Shown in pieces: positions 48,401 to 63,400 of a stretch of 64,000 bases of DNA; positions within the stretch are counted from its first letter, which is position 1; every line of letters starts with the position of its first letter. Both the position numbers and the translations under genes were made by a program. The stretch comes from Arenicella chitinivorans (GTDB taxonomy: Bacteria > Pseudomonadota > Gammaproteobacteria > Arenicellales > Arenicellaceae), in contig NZ_BMXA01000001.1 in assembly GCF_014651515.1 (NCBI RefSeq), positions 1,116,001-1,180,000 of the forward strand. Reading direction: 5' to 3'. Below the pieces are notes generated by a model that saw only the letters and a list, made by a program, of their open reading frames with translations, had not been told where the DNA came from and searched no databases.

Positions 48401-51400
48401 TCCAGCTGGTCCAACCCTCAGCATTGACAACGGGCGATACATTGTTGCTTGAGGTCGGCGCTGGTTTGGTGGCAAGTAAGCCAATACTCAGTAATGGCGA
48501 GCAGATTAATCTGGAACTGTATCGTTTGAGATCCACACAACGGCTGCCATTTACCTATCGTGGTGGTACCGCGGCGAGCAGTGCGATTGAGTCTGTACAA
48601 CCGAGACGCATCGTAACGAATAAACCAGCAACGATTACGATTGCAGGCACGGGCATACCGAGTCGAATCGATGATGTGACCGTGTATGTTGGCGATCAGC
48701 AGATTGATGTCACCGAGATTCAAGCCGATTCAGAGGATCCTCGAATCGCAATCATAACCGCCGAGGTGACACCAATCGCAGAGGCCGGCCAATACGATGT
48801 GAGTGTGATTGTCGCTCGGCTGGGTATTGCTCAACGCGCTGTGTATCGTGCCGGTTTACAAGTGGACGATGCGATAGAGTTTGAAGCGCTTACACCACGT
48901 TGGGGCCCGATTCAGGGCGGCACGCTCGTGACCGTCCACGGCAAAGGTTTTGAGCCCGGCAATACAGTCATGACTGGCCTGAATGTGACCATTGGTTCGA
49001 TGCCAGTGCAGTCGCTGCGTGTTCTGGCGAGTGATACTCTGCAGTTCGTTACGCCGCGCGGCGTGAGTGGGCTAAACACTGTCTATGGCACGGATCGCTA
49101 CGGCAATACCACTCGCCTTGTCGGTGAAGATGGATTTGGTTATGGAATCACGCAGCTTTCGCAAATTTCTGCGGCGCTGGTGAATCCACTGGATGTGTAT
49201 GTCGATCAGGAGACCGGTGTTGCTGCGACCACCGCTGGCTATTTCCGTTCTTGGTCGTTCGAAGACGTGCTTCGATTGCCACAGTTCAATGAGTCGAATT
49301 TGGCTGCGACCTTCGACGTACAAAATCCGACACAACCACTGTTAGTCGGTGGTGTACCTTCCTTGCCAAGTGGTGAAGCGGGAAGGGCCATGCTGGATCG
49401 TTATTCGCGGTACCAAGCACTCAATAAAAAGCTCATCGAACACGAGCATCTAATTGATAAGCCTGCGCTCACACCGGAAGAAAAGGTCGAACTTGAATCC
49501 TTGCGCGGCAGCGCTGATGATTTGGCCTTTTCGGTAGACTCATTACGCCTGCAGCCAGTCACCGAGCACGAGGACGGGGTTGCTCATAAGCGCTTGTATG
49601 TTGCCGCTGGTAACTCGGGTGTGATGCGCCTTAATTTTGATGAGCAAAATGGACTGCAAGTATTGAATCGTGTTTCCAGTGGCGGGATCACGCGCGACCT
49701 AGAGAAAGTTGGTTACAGCGTCTACAGCACGCAAACCAGCGGCGCGGATGTGGATGATCCGCCCAAAGAGTGCACGAGTAAGGCAGGTCGGTCTCTTTCC
49801 GGCAGTTTGCAGGAGTTCAGCTTTATCGTCCCAGACGATCCAATAAGCCTGCCGAGTTCGTTGCAAATCAGAGGCGGTGAGTTGATGGCGTATCACGACC
49901 AATGGTTGTACGCCGGTGGTAACGGTCAGTCCGCCGTTTGGGGGCAATGTCCACCAGCCTGGATTTCAGAGACGGCTTCAAAGCCAACATCGGCAGGCCC
50001 AGATCAGATTTCGGCCGTCAATCTGGATGACCCTGAATTAACCCGAGATTTTAATTTTGATAGCACGGTATTCGATGTCGGTTTTTATGCCGATGTGATG
50101 TTTGCCGCGCTCGGCCAACAAGGCGTCGATGTGGTTGACATCCATGGCGTGAAACCCGCACTGCGTATTGACCTGAATGCCTTACAGAATGAACAGGCAA
50201 CCGCACGGCGTGTTAAGGTGATTGGCAACCTGTTGTTTGTCAGTGCCGATGCGGCCGGTGTGATTGTGTTGGACATCACGGACCCTTGGTCGCCGTACGT
50301 GGTCTCGGCTGGCAATAAGGAGTCTGCGGACGTGGTCGATGTGTACCGAGATCGCTTAATTGTCGGTGCTGATTCAGCCGGTTTGCGGACCATGCAATTG
50401 CCCGCATCGTTTGTTGTTTCATCCTCGACCCCGCACCTCGGCTATCTGAGCGACTCGGCGTCGTTGCTGGTTAGCTTTAATGAAGCCATGGATGTGGATT
50501 CCATGATGGCGTCTGGGGTTGTTTCTGTCACCGCGCTTGGCACGCAGAGTGCGGTGGATGTTCAAGTTACTGCGGTTAACCAAGATGGCGCCAGCGCACG
50601 TCAATTTGAAATAGCTTTTGCAAGACAGGCTGGAGAGCAGTATCAGGTGGCCATTGATGGCGCACAAAATTTACGCGGCTCTGGACAATGGCGCCCGTAC
50701 TCGCAGCAGGTTATTGCCGCCACGTCTGGCGCGATTAAGCCTATCGTCAATGAACTGGATGGTAATGTATTCCATTCTGAGAATCAGGGCGTGATTACTG
50801 TGCATGGCGACGGCTTTCAGCCCACCACCCAAGTCTGGATTGGTTCGTATTTGGTGAGTAGCGTGTTCGTCGACCAACACACATTGCAGATACCAGCCTC
50901 GGCACTTGGCCTCTTACCGTTGACGAGTGGGCAGCACACCCTTCGGGTAGTTAACGAGGAGTTCGTGACGACCGTGGCCGGCGCGATTCTAATTGGCGAC
51001 AAGTTGAGCGATGCTGAATTCGAGTTGGATACCGAAACCGTGGATATACGTGGTGGAAACGAAGCGACGATCCAAGCCTCGCACGCGGTGATCTTGCCTG
51101 GGGCTCGAGTTATCATGCGCTCGGCGACAGAGGAAATCCGCACCACGGTTAATCCGCTTGGCTTCTACGATGTTGATCTTAAAGACAATGTGCGTAGCCT
51201 AACCGAATTTACTTTCCGAGTACCAAGCGTGGTGCAACCGGAACGTTACCAGGTATACCTCGCGATTGGAGATCAGGAAGTTCGAGTCGGTCAACTGGTC
51301 TATACACTGGCGAATGGCCTTGGGTTTGGGTTACCAAACTATCCTCCGCACGTGTTGGGAGGTGCGGAGATTCGCGATGACATTCTGTTTGCTGGCGTGT

Positions 51401-54400
51401 TGGACGGTGCAAAACCCAATACGAGCAACCGCTTCTTGATGGAGTCTGGTCTGGAGATATTCGATATCGGCATCTGGGAAAATCCGATCAGATTGGCTCA
51501 GTTGCGGACTGATCAGCCAGTAAGTGGTGTGGCCGCTTTGGATAACACACTTTACATGGCAACTGGACGCGATGGACTCAGTGTGGTGAACGTCACAGAT
51601 CTGACGCAACCACTGTTGGTGCAGAATTTTGCCATTCCCGGTCATGTGGCGACGGATGTGGATGTCGATCCAGTGCGCCGCATTTTGGCGATGTCTGTAG
51701 CCGACGAACTCGGTACTGGATTCGTACGATTTTACGATCTGACGGATGATGGTCTGGCACCACCTGCTGGTTACACTGCGTTGCAATTCAACTCTGGCGA
51801 CTTACTGGGGCAGCCAATTGATTTGCAATGGTTGGCAGGCAAACTCCATGTGTTGATCAAGCGTGATCGAGCATTGTACTTGGCCGTCTTTGAGTCATTG
51901 GATCAAGCACCAGTCAGCTATCAAGTCACCAAGATCGAACGTGGCGCGGTAGATGGCCTCTACGGTGCCTCCATGCTGGTTCAACATGGTCAAGTGACGA
52001 TCACGACCACCAATGAAATTATCGTGCTGCAACTGGATCAGAGCGGTGCGTACGAGACTGTTTACTGGAACAGCATTGGCGTGCCCGGCGCGGAGCTGTT
52101 CACGCATCACGGCGGTGTACTCGCGTTTGACGGTCGAGGTGCGGTCACAACGCCGAGTCCGGCACTCGTCGTCAGTCAAATATCACCGGCGAGCGGCGCA
52201 GAAATCGCGGCGAACGACGAAATTCGAATTCAGTTTAATCAATTGATCAATACGCAGTCTGACGTCATTGAGTCAGGTGTTCAACTGTTGGATAGTACAT
52301 CCACGCCATTGCCAGCGTCCGCGTATCAACTTGATCCCGTCAACACGCTTAGCGGTGCGTATATTAAGGTCAACTTTACCGAACAGAATCAGTTCGCCGG
52401 TGAATTTACCTTGATGGTCAACACCGAGATTCGGGCGCTCGATACTCGGCCTTTGATTGCGCCGGTAGAAGCAACATACACGCTGCGTACAAGTACACGC
52501 CCAGTCATCGATAGCGTTAACCGAGTTGTGAGCGGCGGGGCTGCAAACCACTTTTTCCATGCAGACGGCACCGAGCGTGCATTGATCCGGGGTCAAGGCT
52601 TTGGTACACAGGCCGGTGATATCACCGTGCGCATCGGTGAGTTAGCGCTGCCTAGCGCCATGATCACGCGCGTGAGCGACAACGAATTGGAAATCGACAT
52701 GCCCAACTTGTTCCTCAGTCGCCGTGTTACCAGTCTGCCGGTCAGCGTTGAAGTCAATGCATTACGAGCGGTTAAACAAGGTGCCATTGTGGTGTTACCA
52801 CGTGTTGATATTGATGACGTGCAGCCGACGCGAGGTCCACCTCAGGGTGGCAATGGTGTTGAACTATTTGGTGCTGGGTTCAACCACGCATCGGTCGTGC
52901 GGTTTGGGGAGACCGTTGCTGGTGGACTAGAGGTTGTGAATAGCGGTCATATTCGCGTTCGTGCGCCCTCTGGCAACTTTGGTCCAGTCGCAATCAGCGT
53001 CGAAAATACCCAGTTCGAAGGTGAACGTACCGTCGCGCCGGTGGATTATTTCTACACTGCGAACCCAGTAGGCTATGTTGATCTCGATGATGAAAAACCG
53101 AGTCCGGTGTCGGGAATTTATCTGGGTGAACAGATTCTGTATTCGGTGACTGGCGGTGAATACGAACTGATTAACCGTCAATCGGGTCAGATTGACGGAA
53201 GACTGTTTTCTAACGTAGCGCGCTTGGTTGTAGCGGATGTATCAGACCCGGTTCGCCCAACTATCATTGAGCGTGAGTTGGCCGAGGCGAGCTTCCCGTA
53301 TCATTTGGACGTAACTGGCGGTCTGGGGACCTCTGGCTTCCAGGCAATCGCCGGAGAGGGCGTTAATCTGTATCTGATCGGTGGTAACAATTTGTATCAC
53401 TACGACACCACCCTGCCTGCCGAACCAAACTTGTTAGACACCGTGCAGTTGCCGGGCACAGCGCGGGATATCGTGGTTGATGGCAGCCTGATCTTTATTT
53501 CCGACACACGTGGCATCCAGATATACCAATTGACCGATAAACGTCGTCTGCGCTTACTCAAAACCATCACCAGCCTGGAGCTTCGCGGCACTACAGACCG
53601 TTTGTTCTTGCAAGGCAATAGCCTATGGGCAGCGATGCCAAATTCTCGGCGCATTGTTGAAATCGAGCTGATGAGTGGTTACTACAATCTGGTGCGTGAT
53701 ATCCCAGCGACGAATCTTGCTGGCAAACGTTTTAAACCGCGTGATCTCGTGGTACAAGCCGACAAGTTATTTGTCGCGACCGGCGAGCTTGGAACCGTCG
53801 AGTTGTTTGTGCTGGATGACACCGGCGGTGAGGTGGTCGCGAGCATGAACCTCGCGTATCTGGTTCGCCACGGCAGTCTCAATGCCAGCGGCATAGAGTT
53901 GCGCGGCCAAACACTGTACATCACTGGCGGGCAGGGCGATCTGCAATTATTCGATGTGTCCGGCTGGCTACAGCGCGATTTCCAGGCACAACCGACCTTA
54001 CGAAATTACTTTTCCGTTCAGGGTGATGCGCAAACCTTTGCATTCCATCCGCGCGCACTCTATGTGGGCAGCGCATTCCCATACGTGGCTGGCGAGCCAG
54101 CTGAAAACCCATTGGATGACCCAGAAGCTGCAAGTCAGTTGGGCGGGCGTTTAAGTACGCTGACTAACGATCAACTCACGATTGTGTCGCAACATCCACG
54201 CCCAGAAACAATCGTCGCCAGCGATACGGTGATCGAACTGCAGTGCAACCGCCATCTGGATCGAGCGCAGATACAATCTTTGGGCTCAGACCTGTTTGAG
54301 GTCTACCAAAATGGCGTCAAACAAGCCGGATTCGTGTCCTTGTTAACGACGCGCGATGGTTCCTTGCTCAAATTCGCGCCATTGACGGAATGGCAGGACG

Positions 54401-57400
54401 GTAAGCGGTATCGGGTTAAATTGTCGGGCGCTGTGCGTGACAATCAAGGTGTGGCGCTGGGTAGCGATTTTGACTTCCGATTCCATGCAGACGCCAATGC
54501 ACAACCAGCTTTGAGCGAAGTACGTCCACCGTTTGCCAGCTGGCGTGGCGGCGCCGAGGTCACCCTGGTTGGTGACAATTTTGACTTACAGACCGAGGTG
54601 TTGGTTGGTGCCAACCCGATTGATTCAGCGCAGATACTCTCTGTTTCAAAGAACCAGTTACGATTCCGTTTGCCAGCTCTAGAGGCTTCCCCGGACGATA
54701 ATGTCCTGATGGGTGTCGAAGTGCGAAATGGAAAGCTGTCTGCCAGCTTGCGTGCTGCATTCAGCTACATTGCCGACCCGATCATTGAACAGGCTGGTGC
54801 TTACAACGCCGAAACTGGTGAATTCGACGCTGACCAGACGCATTTCCGTTTCAATGGACGTGACCGAGTTGCAATCCAGGGTGTTGGTTTTAGCGAGCAA
54901 ACACAGGTGTATATCAACGGCGTCCTCGCAAGCGGAGTGCGCTTAGAAGGCCCTAATCTGATCAGCTTTGAATTGCCAGTCGACACGATCGGTGAACTTG
55001 TCATCACCGTATCGAATCACGAAGACGGTGTAGACCTATATACCAACACCAGTTTGTCGATTGGCTTGGAGGCCGAAGATCAATGGCACGGTGTAACCAA
55101 GCTGTTCCGTACCGATCGCTTTCTCATACTGACAGAGTCTGAGTCAGATGGCGACGTTTGGCGGCTAACCACCACGCAAGATTCATTGCTGCCATTGACT
55201 CTATCGAGTGGCAATCGCCCTGGCACTATCACGAGCGCATCGATCAGCGGCCACTATATGGCGCTTCTGAGTCACAATAATGGCGCACAAATCACCGTGT
55301 ATGACATCAGCAATGTGTATGCACCGGAAATCGTCAATAGTTTCGAAAACCCGTCGCGTTTGGCACTCACCGAGATTCACTTATCTGGCAATGTGTTGAT
55401 GGCGCGTGCTGGCAATGCTTTGGTGAGCGGACATGTGCTCGGTGATCATTTGGCGACACAAGAGTTTGCGTTCCCCGTCGTTGATATCGCATTTGATGAT
55501 ACGGGTGCGTATGTGCTCGATGATACGGAGGTGGCGTTCTACGCCATACCAAATCTGGATCAGCGCGCTGCTAGCTACGCGCACACCGTTTTTGCCGCTG
55601 AGCAAGTACTCATCGATGGGCAACGACTGGCGATTCGGTCGGATCAAGAGTTCGAGTTGGTCGATCTCGTGCGCCTGAGGGCCAATAGTACTCAAGCCCT
55701 GATTGGCAAGGCATTTGTGTCGCATGAAGCAGCGCAACTCAATGGCGAACTCCTCGGATTGGTCAATCAGAGTGGCGAACTGACGGTCTATGACATTAAT
55801 CGGTTCGGTCAGGAATTGTCACTCAAGCCACTGACGCTCTTCTCGCCAGGACTGTCAGACAGCGCACCACAACTGGCATTCCGTAATGACCTACTGGAAT
55901 GGGTGAGTGCGGGGCAGGTGTACAGCAATATCTCGCTGCCGTTTAATAATCTAGTTGGACTTAGTCCAGATAGACTCAGTGCCAGTACACAACCTATAAA
56001 GCTCGAAATCAGCGGCGACTCCGACAATTGGCAGACCGTCGTGGTCGATGTGGTTCCAGCGTCAACCGGGGTACGTTTGCCTGGTTATCAACATGTGGTT
56101 GGACGAGATCTGGTGTTTGAGGTTTTCGGAGCAGAATACAACCTAGGTGAGTCTTACTCAGTGTCGCTCGCGGTGCCACCGATTCAGCCGATCGTTGGTG
56201 CTGAAGTTGAACTGGATTTACCGTGGACACTCGGCACTGCGCCGTTGTTTGACAATTCGAATGCGCATCTGCAAGACATCAACCCTGCAAACAGCATCAC
56301 CGGCCGAAGTATCGATTATTCAGTACGTGGGCAGGCACTGCATAAGGTAACTGAGTTACGGTTAGGTGGCGATAGCGTTCCGGTGGCCGAGCTGACCGTG
56401 GAAGCAAATGGCGAAGGGCTAGCATTTACCAACACCCAAACCGAACCGGGTTATAAGTCACTGCAAATTGACCAAGGTGACTTTGCTGCCGTCTCTACTT
56501 TGCCAGCAGCCGTCTTGATTTCTCAAGCCATCGACGTGCAGGCGGTAGTGACCTCCAATTCAGTGAACGCTCAGTCATTAAGCGACAGTGGTGGCGATCA
56601 AATAGAGGTCGCAGGCCTCGGGTTAGATGGTGATATTCAAGTACACCTCGTTCCGTATCAAGGTGGTGTGCCCGTGTCGGCTGCCAACCGAATTGCACAT
56701 CGCTATGTCACTGGCAACCTGGTGATTGGGCCAACACCACAGGTGCTCCCAAACCAGCTATATCAGTTGGTGATCATTCGAGAAGCCACTGAGGAACATG
56801 TTGCCCTGACGTCGCCGTACCTGCTGACTGGTGTTGACGATACCGCGCCCAAGCGAGCTGGGGCGGTACAGACTCTGGGGCGTGGTAGACCCTTAGTGAT
56901 CGCCTACAATGAGCCGGTGACTGCCACCGAGTTCTTGGTGACTAAAACATTTAATGATTATTCCGAGCAAGAAGATCAAGATGTATCGGGTCGATTCGAG
57001 CTGATTAATCTCACACCGACCACGCTGAGTTTAAGGCTGAAGACAGGCGCGACACTGGAAGACAACGCCAGTTATGCTGTTTCGCTGAGCAATATACGTG
57101 ACGTCGCAGGTAACCTCGCCGTTGATGTTGGTGATGGTGCTGGTCAGTATCGAGATACCTACGTCGCACGTGACACCTTAGCACCAATTACGCCGCGAAT
57201 TCTGGTCAAACGAGCGGGTATCTTCACACCCGTGGATCCGGCAACTGAGTTGACGAAAGGTCGATCTTATACTTTCAAACTCGAGGCCGCAGATAACTAT
57301 CAACCAGACGACGCGCTGAATTACAGTGCAAAGTATTCGACTCGCTTCAGTACTGATCTTGGTCGATCCATCGCAATCAAAAAACAGCAGTTTACGCAGT

Positions 57401-60400
57401 TAATGGGCGCAGACTTCGAGCACTTTAAACTGGATCTGGTCGTGGCAGACCTGACCGGGAATAAATTACTTGAGTCAGTTATCATCGAATTGCGAGACCC
57501 TGAGATTGAAGTCGAAACATTCACGACTAATCCGGTGGAGCCTGAGGAGTCGACGCGCGTTGTCCTAAATGTCGATCTTGGCAAAGACACGGATATGGTC
57601 AATACCGTGCACCTTGGCGTGGCGCAAATTCAAAACGGCTTGATGCACGATGTAGTCGACACCTATGACCCAGTAACAGGCACCTTGAGCGGTTCTTTTC
57701 TGAATCCCAAAATCCGTGATTTACCATCCTTACCGGGTGACCCCGTGCCATACCCGATGACTGCGAAGGTGGAAGTCGAGTTCGGGGTAGGTTACTTCGC
57801 TTCGTTTGATCTGCCTTATCTGTTGGCTTTGGATAAGACCCCACCGAGTCTATCGATTGTGTCACCCGAAGACGGCGATTATGTGGCGATTGGAGAGCGC
57901 ACCGATGTTCTGATCAAGTCGTTCGACAAATACGGCATTGATCGTGTCGAGGTGTCTCGAGATGGTGTTAACTTCACCGTACTGGAGGATCCAAATCGCT
58001 ACAGCTTTGTGCCAACTGTTGAAGACAGTCAGTCAGGTGTGGAGATTTGGGTGCGCGCCTTTGATTCAAACCAGAATCAGAGCAGCGTTGAACAAATCAA
58101 GGTGTATCCATACGACGCCGAGTCAGGGGCCCCGAAGGTGGCCATTATCGCGCCGCAGAACGGCACGCATTTTTACGAAAATGAAACTGTTGAGTTCGAC
58201 ATCCAGATGCGAAATGTGCTGGAGGCTGAGCTGTTGTTTGATATCGGCGGCATTGAAGCTGCACCAGAAACAGCAATTCGCATCAGCCGTAGTGCGGACC
58301 AGCCTGAGCGCCAGATTGTGCAAGCACAGCTTCCTTCGGTAGACGAGAGTATTGTGGTGATCGCACGTGTTCAGAGCGGCAATCTGCGCGGATTTAGCTA
58401 TCTGAATGTGGCAGATGATGGCGGAATCTCCGAGTCTGTGACCATCGAATCAATTCCAGACCAACGCGTGCTGAGCGGCAGCTTGCTGCAGGTGGACGTG
58501 CCTGTGCCTGCGGACATGGCGGATTTTTCAGCGAACTCCTCAGTGCGGGTAGATGACCCTGTTGGTGATAACTTGACCGCATCTGGTTCATTCGGTGCGT
58601 CGTTCTGGAGTCAGGTATCGACTCTCGGTGATCACCTCGATATCACTGCAGAGTTACGAGATCGATCGGCCAATGCGCGGTTTGAAAGTAAGCGACTGGA
58701 AAAACTCAGTTACTTTGATTCGACACCAGCGAGCACGATGTTTACTGCCGAGGTTGGCGAGCAAATCGACTTTATCGTGGCGATGCCGGATTCGGCTAGC
58801 TCGGGTCGCTTTATTGCCGGCATCAACAACAAGGCTGGTGGCTACCGTATTGCCTCAGAAGCCGCGACCATTGCGGCATCAACTACTGGCACGCTGTTAG
58901 ATCTAGTTGATACCGGTACTGGCCTGGTGTCCGTGGTGGTCCAGGACGGCGTAAGCTTACTGGAATATCGACGTCGATCTGGGAACACATTCGCGGCACC
59001 GATTGTTAGCCCGCTCGCTGGCGAGTTTCTTGCGGCTGCTGGTTCGTCGGTGTGGCTCGCGTATGGCAATACTGTTGGCTTGAAGCTTGCTGGTGACACT
59101 GATTTTGTTCCTGCCATTGCGCACGGTATGTCAGAACCGCTGCGTGCGGCGGCGGCACATGGCCAGGATTTGTTAATCTTGACTGAGAGCGGCATCACGC
59201 GCTTGAGTTTGGTGGTCGATGACGAACCAAAACTCGACGTAACCGACTTCGTTGCCTTACCGGATCAGCGAGGCTTGAGTGTGTCAGGTGCCACAGTGGT
59301 AACGTGGGATGATGCAACCGTGACCACACACACGCTGCTTGAAGACGGCTCCTTGGTAAGTTCCACACCGGCAGCGCATTCCGGCACGGTGAACGCAGTA
59401 GTGAGTGATGGCGATTTGATCTGGTTGCAGTCCGCAGCGCAACAGGGTGATTGGTGGCACGCATACTTGAATGGCGAATTGGTTGGCGTACAGCGAGCCG
59501 AGCAGGGCGATACAGTACGCGCGGTATCGCCAGGTGGGCTGTTAGCACGCTCTACTCACAACGGCGTAGATCAGATTGTACTGCACACCCTGGATACCAC
59601 GGCTGAGGCCAGTGCGACCCCAAGCATCAATGCAACACACGACATCGTTACACACGGTGTCAGGATTAAGGTTGAGCCACTTGGCTTCCCATTCGGCGTT
59701 ACCGCGCTGTGGTTCACTGACCAAGATGGTCGCGCTCTGCCAGCCAAACCCGTGTGGCAGCAAGGGCAGGTGTCCTACCAGATTGACAATCTTCATCTGG
59801 CGGCTGTGTCGAATGTGCAGGTGTTTGCCGCAGATCATCACGCGCAAGCTTCAGCGATATTGCCGATCTCAAGTGCGAGCCACGTTGACGTTGAATCGAC
59901 TAACTGGGCGCCAACAGGGGTACTGACGCAGAGCGCGGACGCACCGATTGTCGTGGTCTACGGTGATACAGCACGAATTATCGACGAGTCGCTGACCCAG
60001 TCTGGAACAAGTGTCGAGCTGGTGAGCGATACCAATGGGCATGCCTTTGGTTGGACTGACATTGTGAATCCCGTTTCTGAAGCGGTGATCTTACAAATGA
60101 ATCAAACAAGTCAACCGGCATTGGTCGCAAATGTGACCACCAATGCTGTTCCAGACGCTGACTTACGAATCCTTGAACCACAGAATAACAATACGTTTGA
60201 GGAGGGCGCGCGTGTTGCTGTGGCGTACCAGTCCAGCGGCCCCGCCTCAAGCGAATATCGTTATACCCGCATCGCACTCACGGACTTTAATGGAAATCTC
60301 ATTACCTCAGTACTGACGTCTGCACCAAATGGTGAGTTGCAAATTCAATTACCGGCGGTACAACAGCTTGATACTTACTATTTGCGGATTCGCAATTATT

Positions 60401-63400
60401 ATGGCCAGGAGCTGAACTTCCTAGAACGAGAAGTCGGTCTACGCATCACACCGAGATTGAGTGTGCCCGCGCCGAGTTTGATTGGGCTCTCGAGTGAGGT
60501 GTTTGCAGGCAGTACACTCGATCTCATGTTGGATCCGAGTGTCGTTAGTGCTGCTTCGGGTGTGTCTATTGAAGTCTATGACGATCAAGGCACGCTGTTG
60601 TTTGCAGGAAACGAGTTACTTAGCTTTGTTGTTCCGCAGGGTACGGCGTTCCTCACGGTAGTGACAACCGTGCGAGACGAGTTTGGCAATCAGCGTCGAA
60701 CTGAACAGCGAGTGAACGTGGTCTCTGGGTTTGAACCCGCGCTGACCACCCAAAACGCATTGGACTATGACCATATTTTGCCACGACCAGCTGGTGCCTG
60801 GTTGGCGCAAGGCCGCTTACTGCTCGACGAGAACGGACACCAGTTGGCAGAGTTGGATGCCGATATTACCGCCCTCGCCAACTTGACAGATCGGTTGCTG
60901 GTCGCGCTGTCCGACCAACAGCTGGTGGTGCTTGATCCGGTAGAAAACTACCAAGTTGTCGGCAACTATCGTCACAGTGCGCGCGTGGTCGAGCTGGTGA
61001 CCTTCGGTGATCGTATTCTGGCGCGCGATATTGGCGGCAATGTGTCGGCCTTCAACAGTTCCGGTAACGAATTGAGCCCACAGGGGCTACGTTTGCGGAC
61101 CAGTGCAACGCGAACCACCGCATTCGAACAAACATCTAACGCGATTCAATTGCTCAATTCCAGCTCGGGTTTTGCTGTCTTGTTCGAAGACAACCTGAGT
61201 GAGTTTGATCTTGAATTTACCACCGCGCAGTCAGTTAGTTATGAAGTCGCCGATGCGGTCGCTGCGGTTGAGAAGGGCGGGCGTTTTCTTGTGGTTAGTC
61301 GCAACCAAACCATCTTTAGTATTCAATCTGGCCAAAGCGCACGCCAATTTGATCTCGGTGTTAATCTTGACTGGCTGCACACCTACGGGCGCTACCTGCT
61401 CGGCCTCAATGACACACAACTCGTGTTTATTGACGCGCTTAATCCTGCCTCTCCGGTACGCGTCGGCGTCTACCCAATCAGTGGCTTGCCAGAGCGACAG
61501 TCGGCTGATTTAGTCGATGGTCGAATTGAGTTTGGCGGTGACGCAGGGCAAGCGTTACTCATGTCACGCGCTGCGCAGCCAATTACCACATTGTATGCGG
61601 ATTCCAATGCACGGGGCTTTACGCAAGATGTGGCGATCCACAATGGTTTGGTGGTCGCGGCTGCGAGTGAGTTCGGTGCACAGATTATCCAGACAGCAAA
61701 CGGCAGCTGGCAGTCGAGCCACTATCCGCAGCAAGCCTATACACTCGCTAGCCACCTCAGTGCGATTGATGATCAGCGACTGTATCTCGCGCAACAAGAC
61801 CGTCGAGTCGTTGAAGCAGTAAGTTTATCTAGCACAACACCTCGCCAGGCTACGCAGCCGAACGTTGTCTTCAGTGGATTGGTTGCGACTCAGCTTGCAC
61901 TCACCCAACGATTTGTGGTGGCAGCGGCGGCGAATCAGCTTTATATCGCAGATAAACAAAACCTAAATGCCACCGGCACGATCACGTTGCCGAATAATGC
62001 ACAGGTCAAAGATCTCGTGGTGTTCGGCGACTCCGTGTTTGTAGCCACGTTGTCCAATACACTACTGCGCTATGAGTTGACTTCACTGCCGATCGTGCCT
62101 GAGTTAGTTGCGCCTAAAACCTTATTAAACGGTGGTGGTTCAATTGATGCACTCGCGACTTCAGGTGATTTTCTATTCTTTGCCTCCGATGGCGTGTTGC
62201 ACAGGCTTGGTTTGAACGATGATACGGATGCCACCTTGTCGCTCAATGACTCGGTTGGCGTGTTCGATTTCGTTTATGGTGATGGTTTAGTCTGGCTTGC
62301 AGACCGCACCAGCACCGCCGTTCGCTTGCGCGCGATCGATGTGACCAGTTGGCAATTCTTGCCAGACGCATCGATCTCTCTGAATCAAGCGGTCACCAGT
62401 CTGGCTTACCATGCCGGGACGTTAGCCGTTGCCACAGGTAGCCAAGGTGTGAGCATCTATCAGATCGACAGCGCTGAAGCTTCCACTAACGCGGCAACGG
62501 TCGCTCCGCGCGCAGATAAAATAGTGGTGCAAGGCGACTACCTGTCATTGTCTATCGCCGACCCCGTGGGCACAGTGGCTGCCGAGTATTTGATTAACGA
62601 CACGCTGGTGGTGAGCTCGGACCAGTCACCCTTTGCGAGTCGTATACTGGTGCCTGCGAACCTACGCAATGGCCAACCGTTTACCGTGCGTACACGTATT
62701 GAAATGCCCGATGGTCGACTCGTTACCTCTGAGCCACGCCAGGTATTGCTCCAGGGCGAAGACCTGCCGGTGAACAGTTTCCGCGTCAATATCACGCACC
62801 CGGTCACCGATGTGCCGACCTTTACACCGAAACCTCTCGAAATTCGTGCACAAGTCAGTAATTCAACACAGCCGGTGTATCAAGTTGAATACTATGAGGC
62901 AGACAACGCTGATGGTCCATTTCGCATCATTGGCAAGCATTACGGTCCAGAGTACGTCATCTTTCGTGAGTATGACGAAGCTGATTCCGGCAAATTCTTG
63001 CAGGTTCGCGCGATCGATGTGTTCGGCAATGTGACCAGTTCAACCCCGATCGCCATCGAGCGACGTTCAGACACGCAATTGCCCGTCATCACACCCTTTA
63101 CCATTGAGGGGCCGCTGATGCCTGGTGGCCAAATAGTAGAACGACATGACTTTATGATCGCAAGCCATGTCTCAGATGCACAGAGCAGTATCGACTCGGC
63201 TATTTTGACGCGCAACGGGGTAGTCGTTGCCGCCGTATTCGAGGATGGACCACTCCGTTTTACGGAAACGACGGCACAGCGCGATCAGGTATTGAATTAC
63301 ACATTGACCGTCCGCGATAACGCTGGAAATCAGGACTCAATTACTCGGTCGTACACCATTATTGAGGACACCAAACCAAGCCTGTCCGAGCTTGTGATAT

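Noticed and set aside
42854-56830. CRISPR array or transposon repeats to explain the repeated structure
   Set aside because: Repeats are protein-level and diverged, in frame, with no short identical direct repeats or terminal inverted repeats.
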